Counted from the stretch's first letter, positions 16,501 through 25,138 are shown. The stretch: 64,000 nucleotides of DNA from Kitasatospora sp. NBC_01266 (GCF_036242395.1 NZ_CP108458.1:5580001-5644000); one strand, 5' to 3'. Notes: a model not told the origin generated them from the letters alone. Numbers and translations are program-made.

Positions 16501-17475
16501 GGTGTTGTTGGCCTGGCGGGCGCGCAGCTTGAAGGCCGCGCTGGGGCCGTAGATCGCGTTGAAGTTGGAGACCGCGTTGGTGTACGCGCTGCGCAGACGC
16601 AGGCCGAAGCTCTGGTCCGAGGGCGACATGTCGGGGGTGGGGCGGGCCAGCGCGGCGCTGATCAGGGCGCGCTGCTCGGAGCTGCTCTCCTTCTCCTCGG
16701 AGAACTGCTCCAGCGCGCGGGTGGCCTTGACCAGGTCCGGGTTGGAGGAGGCGAGCGCGATGTCCTGGCTGATCGACAGCAGATCCTTGATGATCGTGTC
16801 GTAACCGGTGATCGTCGCTTCGATGTTGTCGACGTTGTTGTAGGCGTTGTCGCGCGTGCTGGAGAGCAGCTCCATGTCGGTGCGCACCTGCATCAGCAGC
16901 GAGTTGCCGCCGGACAGGTCCATGCCGTCGAAGCTGTCGGCACGCGCGTTGTACGCCTTGGTGGCCAGGTCGGTGGCGTGCTGGGCGGTGGAGACCTGGT
17001 CGTTCGGCACGCCGGGGTTCTGGGTGAGCGGACCGGCGCTGACGTCGCGCTCGGTCTGCAGCGCGTCCGCGAGCGCGGTGGCCTTCACCGCCAGGTCGCT
17101 CAGGTTGCTCATCTGGGCCAGTTGCTGCGAGCTCTGCGTCGCGCTCTGGATGCGCAGACCGCCGAAGACCAGCGCGACCACCACGGGGAGCAGCAGCAGG
17201 GCGATCAGGCGGGTACGGATACGCCAGTTGCGCATCCGCAGCCGGCCGAAGCCGGTGGCGCGGCGGCGGGTCAGCGAGCCGCGCAGCCGGGAGCGCCCGC
17301 TCGCGCGGCCCTCGCCGTCCTCCTCGTCGAGGTCCGTGTCGACCTCGGGTTCGCCGCTGGTCAACCGGTCGCCCGGGATGGCGTCCGGCTCCGACTGCTG
17401 GGGGGTACCGAGGGGCTCCGGCGAATCCGGCTGGCCTGCCGCGGCGCCGCTACCCCTTTTGAAACGTCCCTGCAC
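13516..17475 (-). CDS. cvnA: Conservon sensor-kinase-like protein CvnA (second conservon)
   Basis: This is the second CvnA, about 1319 residues from the GTG at 17475, where the start VQGRFKRGS fits other Streptomyces CvnA proteins as I recall them. The frame stays open to 17769, so the start is not certain. The layout is an acidic N-terminal region, a membrane helix near 85-108 (LIALLLLPVVVALVFGGL), a NIT-type sensor (QTERDVSAG), a second helix near 392-415, HAMP, a FKLDHLATRMRRN helix and a HATPase domain to about 708. About 600 residues of Pro/Gly/Gln/Ala-rich tail follow, with APQQ and GQG repeats. It has its own promoter region divergent from the 73-residue gene at 18052. Confidence 0.9.
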   Translation of the reverse strand: MQGRFKRGSGAAAGQPDSPEPLGTPQQSEPDAIPGDRLTSGEPEVDTDLDEEDGEGRASGRSRLRGSLTRRRATGFGRLRMRNWRIRTRLIALLLLPVVVALVFGGLRIQSATQSSQQLAQMSNLSDLAVKATALADALQTERDVSAGPLTQNPGVPNDQVSTAQHATDLATKAYNARADSFDGMDLSGGNSLLMQVRTDMELLSSTRDNAYNNVDNIEATITGYDTIIKDLLSISQDIALASSNPDLVKATRALEQFSEEKESSSEQRALISAALARPTPDMSPSDQSFGLRLRSAYTNAVSNFNAIYGPSAAFKLRARQANNTNIALADRYANQVLGTNGIKQADPRTYEDWYEQASVRIDTDRAIESTLLDDLKDKAHSLQAQADNDVIVNGVLVALVLLVAVIGAALMARSMVRSLTKLQTAAEDVAERRLPELVKTLSETDPQDVDVTVAPVGVDSTDEIGHVAHAFDMVHSEAVRLAAEQALLRGNINSMFTNLSRRSQGLIQRQLSLISELESREADPDQLASLFKLDHLATRMRRNGENLLVLAGEDPGRRWTRPVPLVDVLRASASEVEQYERIELATVPSAEVAGRVVNDLVHLLAELLENATSFSSPQTRVRVTGHALPDGRVLIEIHDTGIGLSPDDLAEINERLASPPTVDVSVSRRMGLFVVGRLSLRHGIRIQLRPSDSGGTTALVMLPVDVTNSADRRAPRPGPGQGQGPAQGQTGRGQRGVAPTPRQQRPLPGGPAPALGQGPQGPGQGGAPGGRPQLGQGPQGPGQGGAPAAPAAGGLPTRAVGQSLRETPPSGRPAQQGGGRRTGAPAGGPGLPRRGGAAPQAPAGLPHAPGAGTPVPPQGATGNAPGRGGEQPQHGRADGQPQGPNVRGDVGPNARSGGLPQRRPGQPGQTGQPPQGQQQGQPMPGRADQQGRPRQAPTGRPVGQPGRPMARPQAPVGDPQGPPTVQQPVIGQGIPEPTPVESTVPFTRPAFEASQIDPRDPLGLGLVEPVLPSVANPAPRQAGYQEQPQQQPGQQPAPHQGAPQQFAPQQVAPQQMAPQQMAPQQPQQVAPQQQPMALPPRRSPEHGAAAGDGRGEEQGFRNGGVNRMASVQVNQQQAAERQQAYQPQRPGTTAPGFDQQPQPGRPQQPAQGQQPGQGQERAPFGGPGQGPGDAPWRPSANDERWRRAEQVREPSSDGVTLSGLPRRTPQANLVSGTAEAAPLTGPQVSRAPEEVRGRLTNLRRGIQQGRRAGAEATGSIPVQNLPGQGMPGQGQQFDGSGRPAGADPAQGDYRSAAPDPNASGNHGGYGFGTENQER

Positions 17476-18051
17476 TGGCGTCGCAACCTCTGGACCGGGC
17501 GCCCCGCCGCGTTGCCGCGGGCTGGGGCGGTGTCGAGTTTCGATTTTCGGCAGACCCGGCTGATCCGGGAATGCACGCGGGCCGCCGTGGGTAGCTCCTG
17601 TGCACTGCGCCGGGCCCGAGGGGCGGTCGATGGATCGCGCTTCGCGGCGCTCGCAGTGCCAAGGAGGTTCACCTCCGGCGGTTCGTGGCATTCCAGCACA
17701 GCGCGGGAACTCCAACAAGGGGCGGGGTGGTGGCCGCCATGGGGCTACCGAGTGCGCGCGCGGACTCACCGTGGGTGTGACGGACGCTGTTAATACGGCC
17801 TTTTTCGGACACCTGGCGGCCGGTCGCCCGGGTCGGGCCGTTCGATGACCTGTCCTGTATGCCGTTTAGTTCTCCTTTGTCGGAATTTACTTCCTGGGTG
17901 AAATATCCAATTTGAGAGCGTTCGCCGGAAAATTGTGAGCAAACTCACAGGCCAATGTGTAGCTTTGGTCACGGCGTCTGTGGAATGAGGTCCCTACGCT
18001 GGCCCAGCGAGTCCCACCACCAGCCCTCCCTGAATAGAAGGTGCAGAAGCG
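17476..18051. promoter_or_regulatory. 576-base divergent regulatory gap between cvnA2 and the 73-residue gene
   Basis: No supported gene lies here. The stretch 17790-17960 is conspicuously richer in A and T than its surroundings, as expected for a promoter zone, and holds the CRP-type palindrome at 17934-17949. The cvnA2-proximal part is ordinary high GC and remains open in the cvnA2 frame, so it could be untranslated leader or additional N-terminus. Confidence 0.6.
17934..17949. promoter_or_regulatory. CRP-type palindrome TGTGA-N6-TCACA
   Basis: TGTGAGCAAACTCACA is a perfect match to the enterobacterial CRP half-sites and a near match to the streptomycete Crp pattern (GTG-N6-GNCAC, differing at the G). 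It lies 103 bases before the ATG at 18052, in the AT-rich part of the gap. Binding is inferred only from sequence. Confidence 0.45.
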
Positions 18052-18273
18052 ATGTCCCAGAGCCCGGCCAAGTCGGCCACCAAGTCGACGCTCGTCGCCC
18101 GTTCGACGGCGAACCCGCGCCGGACCACCCTGGCTTCGCTGGAGGACTTCAGCCAGCTGCCCGGTGCCCGCGCCTCGCTCGAGCCGATCGAGTACGGGAC
18201 CCAGCTGCCGCAGAGCACGGCCAACCCGCGCCGCACCGTGCTGATGAAGGTGCCCGAGCAGCAGCAGGGTTGA
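18052..18273 (+). CDS. 73-residue protein with duplicated STANPRRT motif
   Basis: I do not recognise this family. The protein (MSQSPAKSATK...) carries the octapeptide STANPRRT twice, at residues 18-25 and 55-62, 37 residues apart, with a spacer rich in Leu, Glu and Pro (SLEDFSQLPGARASLE). It has no Cys, His or Trp, no signal peptide and no membrane helix, and looks mostly disordered. GAAGG lies 9-13 bases before the ATG. A strong hairpin follows at 18311. It stands alone, divergent from the second conservon and upstream of an FAH-family gene, with no modifying enzyme nearby. The codon pattern supports translation. It could be a small regulatory or nucleic-acid-binding peptide, or a precursor peptide. 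Confidence 0.7.
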   Translation: MSQSPAKSATKSTLVARSTANPRRTTLASLEDFSQLPGARASLEPIEYGTQLPQSTANPRRTVLMKVPEQQQG

Positions 18274-18310
18274 TCCCCGCCGGCCGGCCCGGCCGGCCCG
18301 CGCACCCGCT

Positions 18311-18347
18311 CCGAGGGCGCCGTCACCGCTGGTGGCGGCGCCCTCGG
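18311..18347. terminator. Hairpin after the 73-residue gene
   Basis: A 17-bp stem (18311-18327 with 18331-18347, one wobble) closes on a 3-base loop, 38 bases after the stop at 18273. It isolates the small gene from the downstream FAH-gltX unit. Confidence 0.75.
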
Positions 18348-18407
18348 TGGTAGCGCGGGCGATAGCCTGGACCGGAATCGACACCGCGCCCGAGAGGTTG
18401 CCCAGCC

Positions 18408-19208
18408 GTGCGAATTGCCAGGTTCTCTGTCCGAGAAGGGGGAGCGGCCGCCGGCGGCGTCTCCTTCGGTGTGGTCGAGGGCGACACCGCCCAGCCGGAG
18501 TCGCTGGTGGTGCACGCCATGGCCGGGCACCCGTTCGGTGCCCCGCAGCTGACCGGTGAGAGCTACCGGATCGACCAGGTCCGGCTGCTCACCCCGATGC
18601 TGCCCAGCAAGATCGTCGCGGTCGGCCGCAACTACGCGGCGCACGCGGCCGAACTGGGCCACCAGGTGCCCGAGGTCCCGCTGACCTTCTTCAAGCCGTC
18701 CACCGCGGTGATCGGCCCCACCGAGTCGATCGCCTACCCGCCGTTCTCCACCGACGTGCAGCACGAGGCGGAACTGGCCGTGGTGATCGGCCGGATGTGC
18801 CGCGAGGTCCCGGTCGACCGGGTGCCCGAGGTGGTCTTCGGCTACACCTGCGCCAACGACGTGACCGCGCGCGACGTCCAGCAGCGCGAGGGCCAGTGGG
18901 CCCGGGCCAAGGGCTTCGACACCTCCTGCCCGCTCGGGCCGTGGATCGAGACCGAGTTGGACCCGGCGGACCTGGCGATCACCTGCACGGTCAACGGCGA
19001 GCTGCGCCAGGCCGGGCGGACCTCGCAGCAGATCCGCGGCGTGGCCGAGCTGATCGCGCACATCTCCGAGGCCATGACGCTGCTTCCGGGCGACGTCATC
19101 CTCACCGGCACCCCGGCGGGTGTCGGACCCCTGAACGTCGGCGACGAGGTCGCCGTCTCCATCGAAGGCATCGGCACTCTCACCAACAAGGTGATCAAGC
19201 GTGGCTAA
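18408..19208 (+). CDS. Fumarylacetoacetate hydrolase family protein
   Basis: This 266-residue protein belongs to the FAH/2-hydroxyhepta-2,4-diene-1,7-dioate isomerase group of Mg-dependent C-C hydrolases, isomerases and decarboxylases. I see KIVAVGRNYAAHAAELG, the metal-site region HEAELAVVIGR, GYTCANDVTARDVQ and LLPGDVILTGTPAGVGPL, the standard order for the family. The start is a GTG at 18408 after GAGAGG. The exact substrate cannot be read from sequence; related enzymes act on oxaloacetate, acylpyruvates or homoprotocatechuate intermediates. Its last 8 bases overlap gltX, so the two are translationally coupled, an arrangement conserved in Streptomyces. Confidence 0.9.
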   Translation: MRIARFSVREGGAAAGGVSFGVVEGDTAQPESLVVHAMAGHPFGAPQLTGESYRIDQVRLLTPMLPSKIVAVGRNYAAHAAELGHQVPEVPLTFFKPSTAVIGPTESIAYPPFSTDVQHEAELAVVIGRMCREVPVDRVPEVVFGYTCANDVTARDVQQREGQWARAKGFDTSCPLGPWIETELDPADLAITCTVNGELRQAGRTSQQIRGVAELIAHISEAMTLLPGDVILTGTPAGVGPLNVGDEVAVSIEGIGTLTNKVIKRG

Positions 19209-20700
19209 CACTGACCCGACAGTCCGGGTTCGCTTCTGTCCCTCCCCGACCGGCAACCCGCACGTGGGCCTGGTCCGCACCGCCCTGTTCAACTGGGCGT
19301 TCGCCCGCCACCACGGCGGCACCCTGGTGTTCCGGATCGAGGACACCGACGCGGCCCGGGACTCCGAGGACTCCTACAACCAGCTGCTGGACGCCATGCG
19401 CTGGCTCGGCTTCGACTGGGACGAGGGCCCCGAGGTCGGCGGCCCGCACGAGCCGTACCGGCAGTCCCAGCGGATGGACATCTACGCCGACGTGGCCCGT
19501 CGGCTGCACGAGGCCGGGCACGCCTACGAGTGCTTCTGCAGCACCGAGGAGCTGGACGCCCGCCGCGAGGCGGCCCGCGCCGCCGGTCTGCCCTCCGGCT
19601 ACGACGGCCTGTGCCGCACGCTGACCGACGAGCAGAAGGCGATCTTCCGCGCCGAGGGCCGGCAGCCGATCCTGCGCTTCCGGATGCCCGACCACACCAT
19701 CGTCTTCGAGGACCTGGTGCGCGGCACGCTCAGCTTCGAACCCAAGGACGTGCCGGACTACGGCATCGTCCGGGCCAACGGCGCCCCGCTCTACACCCTG
19801 GTCAACCCGGTGGACGACGCCCTGATGGGCATCACCCACGTGCTGCGCGGTGAGGACCTGCTCTCCTCGACGCCCCGTCAGATCGCGCTCTACGCCGCGC
19901 TGGCGGAGATCGGCGTCGGCAGCGGCGGCACCCCGAAGTTCGGCCACCTGCCGTACGTGATGGGCGAGGGCAACAAGAAGCTCTCCAAGCGCGACCCGCA
20001 GGCCAGCCTCAACCTCTACCGGGAGCGCGGCTTCCTGCCCGAGGGGCTGCTCAACTACCTGGCCCTGCTGGGCTGGTCGCTGGCCGAGGACCGGGACCGG
20101 TTCTCCATGGCGGAGATGGTCGAGGCCTTCGACATCGCCAAGGTGAACGCCAACCCGGCCCGCTTCGACCTGAAGAAGTGCGAGTCGATCAACGCCGACC
20201 ACCTGCGCCTGCTGGCGCCGGAGGACTTCGCCGGCCGCCTGGTGCCCTACCTCCAGCGCGCCGGTCTGCTGCCGGCCGAGCCGACCGCGGCCCAGCTGGA
20301 GCTGCTCGCCGAGGCCGCGCCGCTGACCCAGGAGCGGATGGTCGTGCTCTCCGAGGTGGTCGACATGCTCGGCTTCCTCTTCGTCGCCCCGGACGCCTTC
20401 ACGGTCGACGCGGCCGACGCGGCCAAGGTGCTGACCGCCGACGCCCGCCCGGTGCTGGAGGCCAGCATCAAGGCCCTCGAGGAGCTCGGGGAGTTCGCCC
20501 CCGAGCCGATCCAGGCCGCGCTGCGCGAGGCGCTGGTGGAGGGCCTGGGCATCAAGCCCAAGTTCGCCTTCACGCCGCTGCGGGTGGCCGTCACCGGCCG
20601 CCGGATCTCGCCGCCGCTCTTCGAGTCGATGGAACTGCTCGGCCGTCCCGAGACGCTGCGCCGCCTCGCGGCCGCGCTGGACGCGCTGCCCGGCGCCTGA
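19201..20700 (+). CDS. gltX: Glutamyl-tRNA synthetase (probably non-discriminating)
   Basis: GltX charges tRNA-Glu with glutamate and, in actinobacteria that lack GlnRS, also mischarges tRNA-Gln for amidation by GatCAB. The 499-residue class I enzyme shows RFCPSPTGNPHVGLVRTA (HIGH equivalent), RIEDTDAARD, the KMSKS equivalent KKLSKRDPQ near 263 and an anticodon-binding C-terminal half. The GTG at 19201 overlaps the FAH gene by 8 bases. Just 214 bases downstream lie the genes for its two tRNA substrates. Whether it is truly non-discriminating rests on family knowledge, not on a residue I can prove here. Confidence 0.95.
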   Translation: MANTDPTVRVRFCPSPTGNPHVGLVRTALFNWAFARHHGGTLVFRIEDTDAARDSEDSYNQLLDAMRWLGFDWDEGPEVGGPHEPYRQSQRMDIYADVARRLHEAGHAYECFCSTEELDARREAARAAGLPSGYDGLCRTLTDEQKAIFRAEGRQPILRFRMPDHTIVFEDLVRGTLSFEPKDVPDYGIVRANGAPLYTLVNPVDDALMGITHVLRGEDLLSSTPRQIALYAALAEIGVGSGGTPKFGHLPYVMGEGNKKLSKRDPQASLNLYRERGFLPEGLLNYLALLGWSLAEDRDRFSMAEMVEAFDIAKVNANPARFDLKKCESINADHLRLLAPEDFAGRLVPYLQRAGLLPAEPTAAQLELLAEAAPLTQERMVVLSEVVDMLGFLFVAPDAFTVDAADAAKVLTADARPVLEASIKALEELGEFAPEPIQAALREALVEGLGIKPKFAFTPLRVAVTGRRISPPLFESMELLGRPETLRRLAAALDALPGA

Positions 20701-20769
20701 GGGCGCGTCGGGCCTGGTCACGGCGAGCCGCTGTGACCAGGCCCGACTCCCGGCCTGCGGATATCGATT

Positions 20770-20798
20770 TTGGAGCGGGGCCACGCGTCGGGTAATGT
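20770..20798 (+). promoter_or_regulatory. Predicted promoter of the tRNA operon
   Basis: TTGGAG (20770-20775) and TAATGT (20793-20798) are separated by exactly 17 bases, a good match to the principal-sigma consensus. It is positioned about 105 bases before the first tRNA and downstream of the gltX stop, so the tRNAs can be transcribed independently of gltX. Confidence 0.6.
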
Positions 20799-20913
20799 TC
20801 TTTCTGCGCCGCCCGGGAGGGCAACGGCGAGGGACCAGAAGCCTCACCGAGAACCACCCAACGGATCACGGCGCGATCATCGAGCAAGACCCCGTCCAGG
20901 GGTTGCGTTCTGA

Positions 20914-20985
20914 TGGGGTATGGTGTAATTGGCAGCACGAGTGATTCTGGTTCATTTAGTCTAGGTTCGAGTCCTGGTACCCCAG
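20914..20985 (+). tRNA. tRNA-Gln(CTG), first copy
   Basis: A 72-nt cloverleaf: acceptor TGGGGTA paired with TACCCCA, T-arm CTAGG-TTCGAGT-CCTGG, and anticodon loop TTCTGGT giving CUG. The CCA end is not encoded. First of five tRNAs in the cluster. Confidence 0.97.
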
Positions 20986-21009
20986 CGCAGTACAACAGCA
21001 GTACCGCAA

Positions 21010-21082
21010 GCCCCCGTTGTGTAGCGGCCTAGCACGCTGCCCTCTCACGGCAGTAGCGCCGGTTCGAATCCGGTCGGGGGTA
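21010..21082 (+). tRNA. tRNA-Glu(CTC), first copy
   Basis: A 73-nt cloverleaf with acceptor GCCCCCG/CGGGGGT, anticodon CUC in the CCCTCTCAC loop region and T-arm GCCGG-TTCGAAT-CCGGT. CCA is not encoded. Confidence 0.97.
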
Positions 21083-21112
21083 CGCAATGCAGAGCACAAT
21101 CGCATAGCAGGA

Positions 21113-21185
21113 GCCCCCGTTGTGTAGCGGCCTAGCACGCTGCCCTCTCACGGCAGTAGCGCCGGTTCGAATCCGGTCGGGGGTA
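21113..21185 (+). tRNA. tRNA-Glu(CTC), second copy
   Basis: Base-for-base copy of the 21010-21082 tRNA with unrelated flanking spacer of 30 bases. Confidence 0.97.
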
Positions 21186-21254
21186 CCAGATCCTTCATCA
21201 GTCACCATCCGGATGCTCAACTCCCCGGAGGCGGCGAAGCTGGATCGCCAGTTT

Positions 21255-21327
21255 GCCCCCGTTGTGTAGCGGCCTAGCACGCTGCCCTCTCACGGCAGTA
21301 GCGCCGGTTCGAATCCGGTCGGGGGTA
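21255..21327 (+). tRNA. tRNA-Glu(CTC), third copy
   Basis: A third identical 73-nt tRNA-Glu, after a 69-base spacer. Confidence 0.97.
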
Positions 21328-21374
21328 CCAAGCAGTTCGGCCGGTGGCCCAGTAGCCATCGGCTTGATTGCTGT

Positions 21375-21446
21375 TGGGGTATGGTGTAATTGGCAGCACG
21401 AGTGATTCTGGTTCATTTAGTCTAGGTTCGAGTCCTGGTACCCCAG
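21375..21446 (+). tRNA. tRNA-Gln(CTG), second copy
   Basis: Identical in all 72 bases to the tRNA-Gln at 20914, closing the cluster so that the Glu genes are flanked by Gln genes. Confidence 0.97.
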
Positions 21447-21473
21447 CCAGTGGCAGTTGTGAATAACAGGCGG

Positions 21474-21500
21474 GCCCCCGGTGATCCGGGGGCTTTTTGC
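21474..21500 (+). terminator. Terminator of the tRNA operon
   Basis: GCCCCCGG-TGAT-CCGGGGGC forms a perfect 8-bp stem followed by TTTTTGC, a classic intrinsic terminator 28 bases after the last tRNA. Confidence 0.88.
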
Positions 21501-21552
21501 TTTTCCCGTTCGGTCGGTACCGGCGCGCCGGGCAGTGCGGGAGCGCGATGAA

Positions 21553-21586
21553 AGGGCCGCGCACCGGAATCCCGGTGCGCGGCCCT
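21553..21586. terminator. Hairpin beyond ndgR
   Basis: A 15-bp perfect stem (21553-21567 with 21572-21586) with a 4-base loop sits 27 bases past the ndgR stop on the minus strand and faces the tRNA terminator, separating the convergent units. Confidence 0.75.
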
Positions 21587-21613
21587 GTGGTTTCGGCGCG
21601 CGGAAGAGCGGAG

Positions 21614-22327
21614 TCAGCCCCGGCGCAGGGCGTCGGTGAGCCGGTTGGCGGCCTCGATGATGGCTTGGGCGTGCAGCCGGCCCGGGTGGCGGGTGAGCCG
21701 CTCGATCGGCCCGGAGACCGAGACGGCGGCCACCACGCGGTTGGAGGGCCCGCGGACCGGCGCGGAGACCGAGGCGACGCCCGGCTCCCGCTCGCCGATC
21801 GACTGGGCCCAGCCGCGCCGCCGCACGCCGCTGAGCGCGGTGGCGGTGAAGCGGGCGCCCTGCAGGCCGCGGTGCAGCCGCTCGGGCTCCTCCCAGGCGA
21901 GCAGCACCTGGGCGGCGGAGCCGGCCTTCATCGGCAGGGTGCTGCCGACCGGGACGGTGTCCCGCAGGCCGGAGAGCCGCTCGGCGGCGGCCACGCAGAT
22001 CCGCATCTCGCCCTGCCGGCGGTAGAGCTGCGCGCTCTCACCGGTGACGTCGCGCAGGTGGGTCAGCACCGGGCCGGCGGTGGCCAGCAGCCGGTCCTCG
22101 CCCGCCGCGGCGGAGAGTTCGGCGAGTCGGGGGCCGAGGATGAACCGGCCCTGCATGTCCCTGGTGACCAGGCGGTGGTGTTCGAGTGCGACGGCGAGTC
22201 GGTGGGCGGTGGGCCGCGCCAAGCCGGTGGCGGCGACCAGCCCCGCCAACGTGGCGGGGCCCGACTCCAGTGCGCTGAGCACCAGAGCGGCCTTGTCGAG
22301 AACGCCGACGCCGCTAGTGTTGTCCAT
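21614..22327 (-). CDS. ndgR: IclR-family regulator NdgR
   Basis: NdgR is the IclR-type regulator that in Streptomyces controls leucine (leuCD) and other amino-acid genes and influences antibiotic production. The 237-residue protein has an N-terminal winged HTH (SALESGPATLAGLVAATGLARPTAHRLAVALEHH, cut here into its two helices) and the IclR effector domain with PVGSTLPMKAGSAAQVLLAW and the ending ANRLTDALRRG. The ATG at 22327 matches the family start MDNTSGVGVLDKAA; the frame runs open far upstream across leuC but without coding support. It is divergent from leuC with a 150-base shared control region, consistent with direct regulation and autoregulation. Confidence 0.93.
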   Translation of the reverse strand: MDNTSGVGVLDKAALVLSALESGPATLAGLVAATGLARPTAHRLAVALEHHRLVTRDMQGRFILGPRLAELSAAAGEDRLLATAGPVLTHLRDVTGESAQLYRRQGEMRICVAAAERLSGLRDTVPVGSTLPMKAGSAAQVLLAWEEPERLHRGLQGARFTATALSGVRRRGWAQSIGEREPGVASVSAPVRGPSNRVVAAVSVSGPIERLTRHPGRLHAQAIIEAANRLTDALRRG

Positions 22328-22477
22328 ACGCCGATACTGCAGTCTCAGTGGGCGAGACGCAAGTTCAATCTCCCGGGAAAAGCGCCACCCTGGGTGGAGC
22401 GGCCCGGGAAGACGCCCCGGGAACGGGCACCCCACGACACGATCAGGCCGGCAGTGCGGCCGGCTGGAGGGAACGCG
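22328..22477. promoter_or_regulatory. Divergent ndgR-leuC control region
   Basis: The 150 bases between the two divergent starts must hold both promoters and, by analogy to S. coelicolor, NdgR binding sites. I see short GC-rich inverted repeats (TCCCGGGA at 22371-22378 and GCCGGC...GCCGGC near 22450-22465) but no leader peptide rich in Leu codons and no U-tract terminator, so leuC does not appear to be attenuated. Confidence 0.55.
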
Positions 22478-23914
<1,437 letters not shown>

Positions 23915-23919
23915 GCGCG

Positions 23920-24516
23920 ATGGAGAGTTTCACCACCCACACCGGTCGCGCCGTGCCGCTGCGCCGCAGCAACGTCGACACCGACCAGATCATCCCCGCC
24001 CATTGGCTCAAGAAGGTCACCCGCTCGGGTTTCGAGGACGGACTCTTCGAGGCCTGGCGCAAGGACGAGTCGTTCATCCTCAACCAGCCCGAGCGGCAGG
24101 GGGCCACGGTCCTGGTGGCCGGTCCTGAGTTCGGCACCGGATCGTCGCGCGAGCACGCGGTCTGGGCCTTGCAGAACTACGGCTTCCAGACCGTGATCTC
24201 CTCCCGGTTCGCCGATATCTTCCGTGGCAACTCGTTGAAGAACGGGCTGCTCACGGTGGTTCTGCCGCAGGAGACGGTGGAGCGGCTCTGGGCGTTGACC
24301 GAGGCCGATCCGAACGCCGAGATCACCGTCGACCTCCAGGACCGCGAGGTGCGCGCCGAGGGCGTGACGGCCTCCTTCGAGCTGGACGAGAACGCCCGTT
24401 GGCGACTGCTCAACGGCCTGGACGACATCAGCATCACGCTGCGGAACGCTGATGACATCGACGCCTTCGAGGCGGACCGGCCGGCCTTCAAACCGCGCAC
24501 CCAGCCGGTCTCCTGA
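23920..24516 (+). CDS. leuD: 3-isopropylmalate dehydratase small subunit
   Basis: LeuD is the swivelling small subunit of isopropylmalate isomerase. The 198-residue protein has NVDTDQIIPAHWLKK near the N-terminus and the substrate-contact motif AGPEFGTGSSREHAVWAL, followed by RFADIFRGNSLKNGLL, all standard for the family. The ATG at 23920 comes 5 bases after the leuC stop. A strong hairpin follows at 24541, so the operon is just leuCD. Confidence 0.97.
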   Translation: MESFTTHTGRAVPLRRSNVDTDQIIPAHWLKKVTRSGFEDGLFEAWRKDESFILNQPERQGATVLVAGPEFGTGSSREHAVWALQNYGFQTVISSRFADIFRGNSLKNGLLTVVLPQETVERLWALTEADPNAEITVDLQDREVRAEGVTASFELDENARWRLLNGLDDISITLRNADDIDAFEADRPAFKPRTQPVS

Positions 24517-24540
24517 GCGCCTGCATTACCCTCGCGCAAC

Positions 24541-24576
24541 CGATGGCCCGCCCCCTTCCCGGGGGGCGGGCCATCG
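24541..24576. terminator. leuCD terminator hairpin
   Basis: A perfect 15-bp stem, 24541-24555 with 24562-24576, around a 6-base loop, 25 bases after leuD. It lacks a U-tract but is very stable. Confidence 0.8.
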
Positions 24577-24707
24577 TTCGTCGCTGCCCCGTCGCGGGGG
24601 GGAGTTCCGTCCTGACAGTGCGTGAGACCGGACAAGATACCGCCCCCGGATTTGCCGGAAGACGGGGGCGACGCGTCGCAACTCCGAACGGATGGCACAA
24701 TCAAGGC

Positions 24708-25055
24708 ATGCACCGGCACCATGAACCTCCGTACGCGGGCGGCGATCCCGCGTCGTCGGAGTTCGTGGCCCGGGAAGCCGAGAGTCGAATTGACGATCGG
24801 CCGGACGTCGAGACCTCAGTCACTGAGGTACCGGACGACCCGGAAGTCGCGGCGCTCTACGCGCTTGTGGCAGAGCGGTTGAAGCAGGCTCACGCGCGCG
24901 TCCACGCGCTCCACGTGTCCCCGGAAGCAAAGACCGCTCTCACCCGGCAACTGTTGATCGTCACCGAGACCGCCAAGCGCGATCTCCCGGCGGCGGCACG
25001 GCGGTTGGCTCGCTTTGTGCAGGACCTCGACGAGGGGCGTCCGCCCGTCGGCTGA
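24708..25055 (+). CDS. Conserved small protein of unknown function (115 aa)
   Basis: I do not recognise a named family. The 115-residue protein starts MHRHHEPPYAGG, has an acidic, probably disordered first half and an Arg/Ala-rich helical second half (ALYALVAERLKQAHARVHAL, TRQLLIVTETAKRDLPAAAR) likely to form a two-helix bundle. There is no membrane segment or metal motif. The ATG at 24708 is the first plausible start; the ribosome site (AAGG) is weak. It lies between leuCD and hup2, a position occupied by a hypothetical gene in other Streptomyces as I recall, which supports its being real. Confidence 0.7.
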   Translation: MHRHHEPPYAGGDPASSEFVAREAESRIDDRPDVETSVTEVPDDPEVAALYALVAERLKQAHARVHALHVSPEAKTALTRQLLIVTETAKRDLPAAARRLARFVQDLDEGRPPVG

Positions 25056-25109
25056 GGTCGCAGACGCGCAAATCCATTGCGACACTAGGGTGATTCGCGC
25101 GTTTGGTAA

Positions 25110-25138
25110 TTGAAAGTCCGCAAATACATGCCTAACGT
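25110..25138 (+). promoter_or_regulatory. Predicted hup2 promoter
   Basis: TTGAAA (25110-25115) and TAACGT (25133-25138) are spaced by 17 bases in an AT-richer stretch, giving a start of transcription about 40-45 bases before the hup2 GTG. Confidence 0.6.

Noticed and set aside
17476..17769. Longer N-terminus of cvnA2 starting at 17769
   Set aside because: The extra 98 residues are Arg/Pro-rich without family support, and the GTG at 17475 gives the recognisable VQGRFKR start; kept as an uncertainty in the gene entry.
20914..21446. Regular direct repeats at about 75-150 bases that might look like a CRISPR or satellite array
   Set aside because: Each repeat folds as a complete tRNA-Glu or tRNA-Gln cloverleaf; spacers are unrelated and of varying length.
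24543..24707. Longer N-terminus for the gene at 24708
   Set aside because: The extension runs through the leuCD terminator hairpin and has no coding character.
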